Shown here piece after piece: positions 10,502 through 18,895 of a stretch of 64,000 nt of DNA (position 1 is its first letter; each line of letters starts with the position of its first letter). The stretch lies in assembly GCF_001945365.1 (NCBI RefSeq), contig NZ_MSTQ01000001.1, positions 186,001-250,000 on the forward strand. Direction: 5' to 3'. This stretch comes from Pseudomonas reinekei (GTDB lineage Bacteria > Pseudomonadota > Gammaproteobacteria > Pseudomonadales > Pseudomonadaceae). Made by a program: the position numbers and the translations under genes. The notes under the pieces were generated by a model that was given only the letters and a program-made list of their open reading frames with translations, had not been told where the DNA came from and searched no databases.

Positions 10502-11929
10502 ATGTCTCAAACCACCGACCGTCTCTGGGGTGCTCGCTTTAAAAGCGGTCCGTCCGAAGCCCTGGCCGCCCTTTCCCGTTGCCCCGAGCGCTACTTCCGC
10601 CTCACCCCTTACGACCTCGCCGGTTCCAAGGCTCACGCCCGGGAACTGCAGCGCGCCGGCTTGCTGAGCGAACAAGAAGCCCAAACCATGCTCGACGCCC
10701 TGGAACATATCGGTGCTGACTTCCGCGCCGGCAGCATTGCGCCGACCCTGGACGACGAAGACGTCCACACCTTCATCGAACGCCTGCTGACCGAGCGCCT
10801 TGGCGCGCTGGGTGGCAAGCTGCGGGCCGGCCGCTCGCGCAATGATCAGACTGCCAACGACCTGCGTCTGTTTTTGCGCGATCACGTGCGCACCCTCGCC
10901 GTTGAAGTGTTGGCCTTGCAACAGGCGCTGGTGGCTCAGGCCGAGCAACACATCGAGAGCATCTGCCCCGGTTTTACCCACTTGCAGCAGGCGCAGCCGA
11001 TCGTCTTCGCGCATCACTTGCTGGCCCACTCGCAATCGATGCTGCGTGACGTACAACGCCTGGTGGATTGGGACGCGCGCACCTCACTGTCGCCTCTTGG
11101 CGCGGCAGCCATGGCCGGTTCGGCCATCGCTCGCCTGCCGCAGCAATCGGCGAAAGAAATGGGTTACAGCGGGGTTTGCGAAAACTCCATCGACGCCGTG
11201 GCCAGTCGCGACCACGTCGCCGAATTCCTGTTCATCGCCAGCATGCTCGGTATCAATATCTCGCGCCTCGCCGAAGAGTTCTGCCTGTGGTCGTCACGGC
11301 AATTCCGCTGGGTTGCGCTGGACGATGCCTACGCCACCGGCAGTTCGATCATGCCGCAGAAGAAAAACCCGGACATCGCCGAACTGGCCCGTGGCAAGGC
11401 GGGACGCCTGATCGGCAACCTGACCGGTCTGCTATCGACGCTCAAATCCTTACCGCTGTCCTACAACCGCGACTTGAGCGAAGACAAGAACGGCGTACTC
11501 GACAGCGTCGACACCCTGTTGCTGGTGTTGCCGGCGATGGCCGGGATGGTCGCGACCATGAAGGTCAACGTTGAAGAGCTACGGCGTCAGGCGCCACTGG
11601 GCTTTACCCTCGCCACCGAAGTCGCCGACTGGCTGGCGGTACGCGGCGTGCCGTTCAAGGAAGCACACGAGATCACCGGGGCGCTGGTTCAGGCCTGTGA
11701 GAAACACGACATCGAACTGTGGGAAGCCTCGCCGGCGCTGCTGGCCGAGATCGACCCACGGCTGACCCCGGAAGTGCGCGACAGCTTGACGCTGGAAGCC
11801 GCCATCGCTGCTCGCAGTGGTTGGGGCGGTACCGCCCCGCAACAAGTGCGCGAGCAGATCGGCCGACTGAAAACCGCCCTTGGCGCGCAACAGCAGTGGA
11901 CCGAAAACTACCAGGGCTTCCGCCTCTGA
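10502..11929 (+). CDS. Argininosuccinate lyase-like enzyme (ArgH paralogue)
   Basis: Protein of 475 residues in the fumarase/aspartase superfamily. The start at ATG 10502 (MSQTTDRLWGARF) matches ArgH N-termini; the longer frame from 10409 does not. Key regions are visible: AGRSRNDQ (substrate loop, about residue 110), GFTHLQQAQP with the catalytic-region His, and the signature GSSIMPQKKNPD (about residue 280). True ArgH splits argininosuccinate into arginine and fumarate. The neighbours (ABC transporter, two NodB hydrolases) suggest a catabolic paralogue. Superfamily relatives such as EDDS lyase act on other N-substituted succinates, so the substrate is open. Without the rest of the genome the sole biosynthetic argH cannot be excluded. 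Confidence 0.8.
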   Translation: MSQTTDRLWGARFKSGPSEALAALSRCPERYFRLTPYDLAGSKAHARELQRAGLLSEQEAQTMLDALEHIGADFRAGSIAPTLDDEDVHTFIERLLTERLGALGGKLRAGRSRNDQTANDLRLFLRDHVRTLAVEVLALQQALVAQAEQHIESICPGFTHLQQAQPIVFAHHLLAHSQSMLRDVQRLVDWDARTSLSPLGAAAMAGSAIARLPQQSAKEMGYSGVCENSIDAVASRDHVAEFLFIASMLGINISRLAEEFCLWSSRQFRWVALDDAYATGSSIMPQKKNPDIAELARGKAGRLIGNLTGLLSTLKSLPLSYNRDLSEDKNGVLDSVDTLLLVLPAMAGMVATMKVNVEELRRQAPLGFTLATEVADWLAVRGVPFKEAHEITGALVQACEKHDIELWEASPALLAEIDPRLTPEVRDSLTLEAAIAARSGWGGTAPQQVREQIGRLKTALGAQQQWTENYQGFRL

Positions 11930-11943
11930 AGCTGCACACGAAA

Positions 11944-12036
11944 CCTGTGGGAGCGAGCCTGCTCGCGAACGCGGTAGCCCATTCAATCAGTGTTGACTGA
12001 TCCACCACATTCGCGAGCAGGCTCGCTCCCACAGGG
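11944..12036. repeat. REP pair between argH-like gene and ABC permease
   Basis: Two facing REP copies (GTGGGAGCGAGCCTGCTCGC and its complement) separated by about 45 bases. They lie within the presumed operon and could set different transcript levels for the lyase and transporter. Confidence 0.85.
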
Positions 12037-12077
12037 GAATGTGGTGGACCAGAAAAAAAGTGTATGGAGAACCAAAC

Positions 12078-12956
12078 ATGAGCCAGACACAGGCAGAACG
12101 ACTCCAGGCGGAGCGCAAACTGGCGGAAAACCAGTTTGATATCACCCAGTACGACCACGTACCCCGGCGCTATTACGGACGGATTTTTTTCGCCACGGTG
12201 ATCGTCATCGCCATTATCGGCCTGGTGCGCGCCTTCGCCGAAGGCAAGATCGAATGGTCGTACATCGGCCAGTTCCTCACCTCCCAGGCGATCATGTGGG
12301 GGTTGCTCAACACCATCGTCATGGCCGTGCTGGCCATGGCCCTGGGCATCGTGTTCGGGGTGATCACCGCGATCATGCGCATGTCAGCCAACCCGATCCT
12401 GCGCTACGTAGCAGTCACCTACACCTGGCTGTTTCGCGGCACGCCACTGATCCTGCAACTGCTGTTGTGGTTCAACCTGGCCCTGATCTTTCCCACCATC
12501 GGCATTCCCGGGTTGTTCGAAATCGACACCGTGAGCGTGATGACGCCGTTCGTGGCCGCCCTGCTCGGTTTGAGCATCAACCAGGGCGCCTACACCGCCG
12601 AAGTGGTGCGCGCCGGCCTGCTGTCGGTGGACACCGGTCAGTACGAAGCCGCCAAGTCGATCGGCATGCCACGCCTGCAAGCGCTGCGCCGGATCATCCT
12701 TCCGCAGGCCATGCGCATCATCATTCCGCCGGTGGGCAACGAGTTCATCGGCATGGTGAAAATGACCTCGCTGGCGAGCGTCATCCAGTACTCGGAACTG
12801 CTCTACAACGCGCAGAACATCTACTACGCCAACGCCCGCGTGATGGAGCTGCTGATCGTCGCCGGTATCTGGTACCTGGCCACCGTCACCGTCCTGTCCT
12901 TCGGCCAGAGCCGCCTGGAGCGTCGTTTCGCTCGCGGCGCCGGCAAGCGTTCTTGA
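12078..12956 (+). CDS. Polar amino acid ABC transporter permease
   Basis: Protein of 292 residues from ATG 12078, with GGAG 9 bases upstream. It has a cytoplasmic N-terminal extension of about 35 residues, then membrane segments starting with [17 protein letters not shown]. The permease signature [25 protein letters not shown] (EAA loop) sits near residue 195. In the His/Glu/Gln/Arg/opine family a single permease type may form a homodimer. It is followed after 10 bases by the ATPase gene. The substrate cannot be read from sequence. Confidence 0.87.
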   Translation: MSQTQAERLQAERKLAENQFDITQYDHVPRRYYGRIFFATVIVIAIIGLVRAFAEGKIEWSYIGQFLTSQAIMWGLLNTIVMAVLAMALGIVFGVITAIMRMSANPILRYVAVTYTWLFRGTPLILQLLLWFNLALIFPTIGIPGLFEIDTVSVMTPFVAALLGLSINQGAYTAEVVRAGLLSVDTGQYEAAKSIGMPRLQALRRIILPQAMRIIIPPVGNEFIGMVKMTSLASVIQYSELLYNAQNIYYANARVMELLIVAGIWYLATVTVLSFGQSRLERRFARGAGKRS

Positions 12957-12966
12957 GGAGCCCCAC

Positions 12967-13731
12967 ATGAGAAGCATCGTCAAGGCCGTGAGCCTGAACA
13001 AGTATTACGACCAGTACCACGCGCTCAAAGACATCAACATCGAAGTCGAGCAAGGCGAAGTGCTGTGCATCATCGGCCCGTCCGGCTCCGGCAAAAGCAC
13101 CTTGCTGCGCTGCGTCAACCAGCTGGAAAAGATCGACAAGGGCGGCCTGTGGGTCGACGGCGAACTGGTGGGTTACCGCATCGTCGGCAACAAATTGCAC
13201 GAGCTCAACGAAACGCAGATTGCCCGCCAGCGCCTGTCCACCGGCATGGTGTTCCAGCGCTTCAACCTGTTCCCGCACATGACCGTGCTGCAAAACATCA
13301 TCGAAGGGCCGTGCCAGGTGCTCAAGCGTTCGCCCAAGGAAGCGCACGAAGAGGCCCTGGAATTGCTCGCCCGCGTCGGCCTGGCCGACAAACGCGACAG
13401 CTACCCGATCGAACTCTCGGGGGGTCAGCAACAACGCGTGGCCATTGCGCGTGCATTGGCCATGCGTCCCAAGCTGATGCTGTTCGATGAACCCACTTCG
13501 GCACTCGACCCGGAACTGGTCGGTGAGGTGCTGTCGGTGATGCGCGACCTCGCGCAAACCGGCATGACCATGATCGTCGTCACCCATGAACTGGGCTTCG
13601 CTCGCGAGGTTTCCAACCGCATGGTGTTCATGGACGGCGGGCAGATCGTGGAGGCTGGAAGCCCCGAAGAAATACTAATAAGTCCGCAAAACCCGCGCAC
13701 CCAAAGCTTCATTTCTGCCGTTCGAACCTAA
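12967..13731 (+). CDS. Amino acid ABC transporter ATP-binding protein
   Basis: Protein of 254 residues with all ABC motifs: Walker [10 protein letters not shown] (about residue 37), signature [16 protein letters not shown], Walker [15 protein letters not shown] and the switch His in VVTHELGFA. It belongs to the HisP/GlnQ class that powers polar amino acid uptake. Its partners are the permease 10 bases upstream and the binding protein 39 bases downstream. Confidence 0.92.
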   Translation: MRSIVKAVSLNKYYDQYHALKDINIEVEQGEVLCIIGPSGSGKSTLLRCVNQLEKIDKGGLWVDGELVGYRIVGNKLHELNETQIARQRLSTGMVFQRFNLFPHMTVLQNIIEGPCQVLKRSPKEAHEEALELLARVGLADKRDSYPIELSGGQQQRVAIARALAMRPKLMLFDEPTSALDPELVGEVLSVMRDLAQTGMTMIVVTHELGFAREVSNRMVFMDGGQIVEAGSPEEILISPQNPRTQSFISAVRT

Positions 13732-13770
13732 GCGTTCATTGACGCTCACAACACTCATAAGAGAACGACC

Positions 13771-14595
13771 ATGAAGAACTTCGTTATCCCAGCAGTACTC
13801 GCAGGCGTGATGGCATCCGGTTTCAGCACCGCCGCCCAATTGCCGGCCAGCATCAAGGACAAGGGCGAGATCGTTGTGGCGATCATGCCGAACTACCCGC
13901 CGATGGACTTCAAGGACCCGGCCACCAACACCCTCACCGGCTTCGACTATGACCTGGGCAACGCCCTGGCCGAGCGTCTGGGGGTGAAGATCAAATGGCA
14001 GGAAACCGGCTTCGAACAAATGATCAACGCCCTGACCACCGACCGCGTGGACATGGTGCTGTCGGGCATGACTGACACCGCCGAACGTCAGGCCAGCGTG
14101 ACTTTCGTCGATTACTTCACCAGCGGCCCGCAGTTCTACACCTTGCAGAAAAACAAGGACACCAACGAAATCGTCGACCTGTGCGGCAAAAAAGTCGGCA
14201 CCAGCCGCCGTACCACCTTCCCGTCGGAAATCGCCGAGTGGAGCAAGGCCAACTGCGAAGCAGCCGGCAAACCGGCGATCAACGTAGTCGGCACCGAAGG
14301 CTCCGCCGACGCCCGCGCGCAATTGCGCCAGAGCCGTATTGACGCGGCCATGCAGGGCAGCGAAACCCTGTCCTATCTCAAGACGCAGGAAAAGGACATG
14401 TACAAAACCGTGGGCCTGCCGATTTCCGAGCAGTTCACCGGGATGGGTGTAAGCAAGAAAAAGCCTGAGCTGAGCGAAGCGGTGAAGGTCGCATTGCAAA
14501 GCATGATCGACGACGGCAGCTACCAGGCCATCCTGAAGAAGTGGGACCTGGAACTGGGTGCGATCAAGACCGCGACCATCAACGCCGGGAAGTAA
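13771..14595 (+). CDS. Periplasmic amino acid-binding protein of ABC transporter
   Basis: Protein of 274 residues with a signal peptide (MKNFVIPAVLAGVMASGFST, then AA). The mature part begins LPASIKDKGEIVVAIMPNYPPMDF and contains the family 3 solute-binding signature GFDYDLGNALAERLGVKI (about residue 50). It is the capture component of the preceding permease and ATPase. Acidic and polar residues around VDMVLSGMTDTAERQ fit amine-containing ligands, but the ligand is unassigned. A REP pair separates it from the deacetylase genes. Confidence 0.88.
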   Translation: MKNFVIPAVLAGVMASGFSTAAQLPASIKDKGEIVVAIMPNYPPMDFKDPATNTLTGFDYDLGNALAERLGVKIKWQETGFEQMINALTTDRVDMVLSGMTDTAERQASVTFVDYFTSGPQFYTLQKNKDTNEIVDLCGKKVGTSRRTTFPSEIAEWSKANCEAAGKPAINVVGTEGSADARAQLRQSRIDAAMQGSETLSYLKTQEKDMYKTVGLPISEQFTGMGVSKKKPELSEAVKVALQSMIDDGSYQAILKKWDLELGAIKTATINAGK

Positions 14596-14618
14596 TCGCG
14601 CAGGCGCCCCGAATCCAA

Positions 14619-14710
14619 TGTGGGAGCGAGCCTGCTCGCGATTGCGGTGTGTCAGGCAACCAGGATGTTGACTGGCCCGGCCTCATCGCGAGCAGGCTCG
14701 CTCCCACAGG
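14619..14710. repeat. REP pair between binding protein and deacetylase genes
   Basis: Facing REP copies (TGTGGGAGCGAGCCTGCTCG and its complement) about 40 bases apart, filling most of the 153-bp gap. They may weaken but need not stop read-through into the deacetylase pair. Confidence 0.85.
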
Positions 14711-14748
14711 AATCGGGTGTTTACTTGAAGATAACTGGAGCACCACAG

Positions 14749-15597
14749 ATGTCCGCCTCCCCGCAACCCACCTGGCCCGACCGGCACAAGGCTTGCCTGG
14801 CCCTTGCCTTCGACCTGGATGGCCCGACCGGTGATGCCATGCTCAACGGTTCGATCTGGCGCAAGCCCGAGTATTTTGGCTTCGGCGGATACGGTCCTTA
14901 CCGCGCATTGCCACGGATTCTCGATCTGCTCGATGCGTTCAAGATCCCGACCACCTTCTTCGTCCCGGCCTGGGTGGTGGAAAACTGGCCGAAACAATGT
15001 CAGGCGATTGTCGAGCGCGGGCATGAAGTGGCGTATCACGGCTATAAACACGAATCTTTCTACGCCCTGACGCTGGAACAGCAAAAGGACGTGATGAAGC
15101 TGTCCCGCGAGGTGTTCTGGAAGCACCTGCACATCCGCGCCGAAGGTTTTCGCACGCCTTCCGGAGACTGGCGCGCCGAAACACCGGCCATGCTGGTAGA
15201 GGCCGGCGTGACTTACTCCAGCAGCATGCGCGGCGATGACCGGCCGTACCTGGTCAAAGTGCCGGGTCATGACACACCGCTGGTGGAAATCCCCGGTCGC
15301 TGGGAAATGGACGACTACGCCTCACTCGCCTACACCCGCGCACCGAACTTCCCCTCAGGCCTCGACCGCACGGCCAGTTACGCGTTGACCCTCGACAACT
15401 GGTGCCGCGAGTACGACGGTGCGATGAACGAAGGCTTGTGCCTGACCACCCTGTTCCACCCCAAGATCACCGGTAAACCAGGACGCATCCTGTTGCTGGA
15501 AAAACTCTTCGAACACATGCGCCGGCGCGACGATGTGTGGTTCGCCACCTGCCGCGATGTCGCCCAGTGGTGGCTGAAGGAGCATCACCATGGCTGA
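14749..15597 (+). CDS. Polysaccharide deacetylase (NodB-fold) family hydrolase
   Basis: Protein of 282 residues, with GGAG 8 bases before ATG 14749. The NodB fold is shown by motif 1 LAFDLDGPTGD (about residue 20), motif 2 GHEVAYHGYKHESF (about residue 90, both metal-binding histidines present) and FRTPSGDW (motif 3, about residue 135). The DLDG form of motif 1 is typical of the PuuE/HpPgdA-like branch, which also includes amide and imide hydrolases, rather than of cell-wall deacetylases. There is no signal peptide, so it is cytoplasmic. This fits a role on a small imported compound. It overlaps the next paralogue by 8 bases. Confidence 0.82.
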   Translation: MSASPQPTWPDRHKACLALAFDLDGPTGDAMLNGSIWRKPEYFGFGGYGPYRALPRILDLLDAFKIPTTFFVPAWVVENWPKQCQAIVERGHEVAYHGYKHESFYALTLEQQKDVMKLSREVFWKHLHIRAEGFRTPSGDWRAETPAMLVEAGVTYSSSMRGDDRPYLVKVPGHDTPLVEIPGRWEMDDYASLAYTRAPNFPSGLDRTASYALTLDNWCREYDGAMNEGLCLTTLFHPKITGKPGRILLLEKLFEHMRRRDDVWFATCRDVAQWWLKEHHHG

Positions 15598-16516
15598 TTC
15601 CAATGCCTGGCCCAAGGGCTATCGCTGCGCAGTGGTACTGACGGTCGATTACAACGACATCCACGGCATCCTCACCCAGGCCCCGGAAGTCGCCGGTCGC
15701 GACAAGACCCTGTCGGTCTGGCGTTACGGCACCCAGCGCGGGGTCGAGCGTTTGCTCGGCCTGTTCAAGGAACTTGGCGTCCCGAGCAGCTGGTTCGTGC
15801 CCGGCATCGTCGCCGAGGAAAATCCCGGACACATCCATGCGATCAGGGCTGGCGGTCATGAAATCGCCTGCGCCGGGTATCGCCATCAGGACTACGATAC
15901 GCTTGATCTTGCTGCCCAAAGCGCTGAAATCGCCATGGGTTGCGAAGCGCTGACGGCTCTGACGGGTGAACGTCCAAGCGGTTTTCGAATCCCCGCCGGC
16001 AATGGTGCGCCGGGCTTCATCAAGGCACTCAGCGCTCAGGGCATTCGCTGGTCGTCGTCATGGCGCGGCGATGATCTGCCGTTCGCCCACCCGACGGCCC
16101 CGCAAGTGATCGAACTGCCGCTGCACTATGAACTGGAGGACGAACCCTACTTCGCCTTCAACCTGAGCCCTGCCGTCCCTCCGGCGCAATCGCGGATCGC
16201 CTCCTACAGCCACACCTTGGGCAACCTGCAAATGGACTTCGCCGGCTTTCACCGCTTCGGCCTGTGCTACGTGCTGCGCCTGCACCCGGAAATCATCGCC
16301 ACGCCGGGGCGCATTGGCGTGTTGCGCGAATTGCTCGAAGGCATGTTGCAGCACGACGACGTATGGATCACCACCGGCGGCGAAGTCGCGCAATGGTGGG
16401 CCGAATCAGCGCCCCCCGTGACCGACGACCATCCGGCCTCAGTGTATGAGCGGCACTACCGGGATCGAATTGAAGAAATGGGCCCGGTGCGTACACTGGA
16501 TCGGCGGCAGACTTGA
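15590..16516 (+). CDS. Second polysaccharide deacetylase-like protein, altered metal site
   Basis: Protein of 308 residues, a diverged tandem paralogue of the previous protein and translationally coupled to it. Motif 1 reads LTVDYNDIHG and motif 3 FRIPAGNGAPG. In motif 2 the expected first histidine is alanine (GHEIACAGYRHQDY), while the second histidine remains. No signal peptide. It might be an active enzyme with a different metal geometry, or a non-catalytic partner of the first protein. Function unassigned beyond the NodB fold. Confidence 0.78.
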   Translation: MADSNAWPKGYRCAVVLTVDYNDIHGILTQAPEVAGRDKTLSVWRYGTQRGVERLLGLFKELGVPSSWFVPGIVAEENPGHIHAIRAGGHEIACAGYRHQDYDTLDLAAQSAEIAMGCEALTALTGERPSGFRIPAGNGAPGFIKALSAQGIRWSSSWRGDDLPFAHPTAPQVIELPLHYELEDEPYFAFNLSPAVPPAQSRIASYSHTLGNLQMDFAGFHRFGLCYVLRLHPEIIATPGRIGVLRELLEGMLQHDDVWITTGGEVAQWWAESAPPVTDDHPASVYERHYRDRIEEMGPVRTLDRRQT

Positions 16517-16538
16517 AAGGTGCAATCAGTACCGGCCT

Positions 16539-16606
16539 TATCGCAAGCACGCTCGCTCCGACGGTTGAAATGCGATCCCCTGTGGGAGCGAGCCCGCTCG
16601 CGATTG
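16539..16606. repeat. Degenerate REP pair before MFS gene
   Basis: A diverged left copy (ATCGCAAGCACGCTCGCTCC) faces a near-consensus right copy (GTGGGAGCGAGCCCGCTCGC). It separates the deacetylases from the transporter. Confidence 0.75.
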
Positions 16607-16665
16607 GCTACGACGCGGTCCATCGGCGAACACTAAACATCTGAATAAGGACATTTGCACCCACC

Positions 16666-17844
16666 GTGGCCACTTACTCGCTCGTTATTCGTCGGTTGAT
16701 GATCGTTTCACTGACCATCGTCGTCAGCCGCGCCATCACCAGCCCGTTGCTCACGCTGTTCCTGAGCAACAAACTGGGCCTGAATCAACAGGACGTCGGC
16801 CTGCTGCTGGGTATCGCGGTGTTCGTCGCCACCCTGCTCGCCCTGTATGGCGGCTACATCATCGACCGCCTGGAAAAACGCCGGTTGCTGATTTTGGCGA
16901 TGCTCTCCAGCGCCGTCGGCTTTGTGCTGCTGACCTTTGCTGAAAACCTCTACCTGACCACCGCTACACTGGTGATCACCGAGACCGCGTCTGCGCTGTT
17001 TCTCATCGGTTCCAAAGCCATCCTCAGCGAAAACCTGCCCATGGGCCAACGCGCCAAGGCGTTTTCCCTGCGCTACACGTTGACCAACATCGGCTATGCC
17101 ACCGGCCCCATGCTGGGTGTGGTGATTGCTGGCGTCTATCCGATTGCACCGTTCCTGATGGCCGGCGGCATCGCTTTTTTCAGCATTTTCCTGATGATCG
17201 GCATCCCGAAGGACTCGGCACAGACGCCGACGATTGGCCCACCGCAGAGTTTTCTCAAGACCCTGGTTACCCTGAAAAACGACCGAACCCTGATCATGTT
17301 CACCTGCGGCTGCCTGCTCAGTACCGTGGTGCATGGCCGCTTCACTCTGTACCTGTCGCAATACCTGCTGGTGACCCACGATTCCAAAGACGCCCTGAAC
17401 ATCATGGCCGCGCTGCTCGCCTGCAACGCCATCAGCGTGATCCTGCTGCAGTACCAGATCGGACGGTTCCTCAATCGGGAAAAGCTGCGCTTCTGGATCG
17501 CCGGTGGCACCAGCCTGTTCATCCTCGGCCTGATTGGCTTCAGCCTGGCCGACAACCTGGTCAGTTGGTGCCTGGCAATGTTCATCTTCACCCTCGGTGA
17601 GATGATCATTTACCCGGCCGAATTCCTCTTCGTCGACACCCTGGCCCCGGAAGAACTGCGCGGCAGCTATTACGGTGCACAAAACCTGGCGGCCCTCGGT
17701 GGCGCCCTGAGCCCGGTGATTTGCGGCTTCCTGTTGATGCATACCCCGGCGCCCACCATGTTTTACGCCTTGAGCGCGCTCACCGCGATGGGCGGATTCT
17801 TGTGCTTCATGAGCGGACGACGCGTAGCTTTACATCAGAATTAA
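16666..17844 (+). CDS. MFS family transporter
   Basis: Protein of 392 residues with about 12 membrane segments and the MFS loop-2/3 motif GGYIIDRLEKRRLLI (about residue 60). A central loop (about residues 185-210) divides two six-helix halves. It resembles the MdtH/YceL-type drug exporter group, but substrate is not evident. The start is a GTG at 16666, with AAGGA about 16 bases upstream, which is a long spacing; the ATG at 16699 is an alternative. Position after the deacetylases suggests, but does not prove, a link to that cluster. Confidence 0.82.
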   Translation: MATYSLVIRRLMIVSLTIVVSRAITSPLLTLFLSNKLGLNQQDVGLLLGIAVFVATLLALYGGYIIDRLEKRRLLILAMLSSAVGFVLLTFAENLYLTTATLVITETASALFLIGSKAILSENLPMGQRAKAFSLRYTLTNIGYATGPMLGVVIAGVYPIAPFLMAGGIAFFSIFLMIGIPKDSAQTPTIGPPQSFLKTLVTLKNDRTLIMFTCGCLLSTVVHGRFTLYLSQYLLVTHDSKDALNIMAALLACNAISVILLQYQIGRFLNREKLRFWIAGGTSLFILGLIGFSLADNLVSWCLAMFIFTLGEMIIYPAEFLFVDTLAPEELRGSYYGAQNLAALGGALSPVICGFLLMHTPAPTMFYALSALTAMGGFLCFMSGRRVALHQN

Positions 17845-17863
17845 TGAACTGAAGCTTCATTAA
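17841..17863. other. AT-rich palindrome at the MFS stop codon
   Basis: TTAATGAA and TTCATTAA form a perfect 8-bp inverted repeat with a 7-base loop, overlapping the MFS stop. It has no T tract. It could be an mRNA 3-prime stem or a protein-binding site. Confidence 0.5.
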
Positions 17864-17937
17864 TATGAATTTGTCAGCATCAGCAATGATCGGCACACTG
17901 TCGTCGTTCCTCCCCCAATAGTTGGAACAACTTCAAG

Positions 17938-17972
17938 GGCTTTCTGGATATCCCAGATAAGCCTTTTTTTTT
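17938..17972 (+). terminator. Rho-independent terminator upstream of HPP gene
   Basis: GGCTTTCTGG ATATC CCAGATAAGCC forms a stem with one bulge, followed by nine T residues. It is the clearest intrinsic terminator in the window. It ends 31 bases before the HPP start codon, so it either ends the MFS transcript or attenuates HPP expression. Confidence 0.85.
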
Positions 17973-18003
17973 CCTGAAATTTTTCATTGGAAAATTCACC
18001 ATC

Positions 18004-18711
18004 ATGCTCGCTCGCTGGCTGCCCGCCGCCATTAACACCCGCCCTTCCGAATGGAGCCGCGCCGCCATCGGCATGGCCCTTGGCACCTTGCTCAGTGTCT
18101 GGCTGTGTGGCCAGGTATTTGGCATCGAAGTGGCGCACCACCTGATCGGGCCGCTGGGGGCGTCGGCGGTGTTGCTGTTTGCCGTGTCGTCCGGTGCACT
18201 GGCGCAGCCGTGGTCGGTTGTTGGCGGTTACCTGAGCGCCAGCGTGGTATCGCTGCTGGTGGCCCATGTGCTGGGGCGAACACTGGGCAGTGCTTGTCTC
18301 GCAGCCGGCATGGCGCTGGTGCTGATGTGCTGGCTACGCTGCCTGCATCCCCCGGCTGGCGCGTTGGCGCTGATCCTGGTGCTGGCTGACCCGGCAACCA
18401 TTGCCATGGACTGGAAAGCCCTCGGCCCGGTGATGCTCGGTGCGTCGATCATGCTGCTAAGCGCCCTGGCCTATAACAACCTGACGCGCATCCGATACCC
18501 CAAGGGCGCCGCTGAGCCGGTGGCGGTGGTGCCTGCCGACCATCCTCCCGTGGAGTCCCAGGCCATCACTGCCCAGGACCTGAAACTGGCCCTGGCCGAG
18601 ATGGAAGCCTTCTTCGACGTCACGCCTGAAGACCTCGAACAATTGATCCATGCCAGTGAACTGCACGCCAAGCGGCGCAGTATCGGCGAAGTGTTGAGCC
18701 GTAGCGCCTGA
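18004..18711 (+). CDS. HPP family membrane protein
   Basis: Protein of 235 residues. Four to five hydrophobic segments fill residues 15-160. The HPP-family signature appears as LHPPAGALALILVLADP (about residue 119), together with HHLIGPLGASAVLLFAVSSGALAQPW. A soluble tail of about 70 residues follows (DLKLALAEMEAFFDVTPEDLEQ). A related plant HPP protein transports nitrite, but bacterial members are largely uncharacterised. The gene is preceded by a strong terminator and has its own leader. Confidence 0.85.
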   Translation: MLARWLPAAINTRPSEWSRAAIGMALGTLLSVWLCGQVFGIEVAHHLIGPLGASAVLLFAVSSGALAQPWSVVGGYLSASVVSLLVAHVLGRTLGSACLAAGMALVLMCWLRCLHPPAGALALILVLADPATIAMDWKALGPVMLGASIMLLSALAYNNLTRIRYPKGAAEPVAVVPADHPPVESQAITAQDLKLALAEMEAFFDVTPEDLEQLIHASELHAKRRSIGEVLSRSA

Positions 18712-18723
18712 TCACACTGGCCC

Positions 18724-18755
18724 CTGTGGCGAGAGAGCTTGCTCCCTCGCCACAG
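18724..18755. repeat. REP-like hairpin after HPP gene
   Basis: CTGTGGCGAG and CTCGCCACAG form a 10-bp stem around a 12-base loop. It lies just past the HPP stop and before the acyl-CoA gene promoter region; a second Pseudomonas REP subtype. Confidence 0.75.
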
Positions 18756-18895
18756 AGGTGTGGGATCATCATGCAAAAATGCAGTAAGCGCCTGCACATA
18801 TCCCGGTTGTACATCACAAATTTGCACTGTTACGATCCTGCAACGCTCGCGCGCGAGCTACTCAAATAAAGAACAATAAAAGCAGGGAGTTAGTG

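Noticed and set aside
16666..17844. Counting the MFS transporter as a certain member of the ArgH-like cluster
   Set aside because: It follows a REP pair and a gap of 149 bases and has its own leader; membership is possible but unproven.
17841..17863. AT palindrome at the MFS stop as a terminator
   Set aside because: No T tract follows; the real terminator is at 17938-17972.
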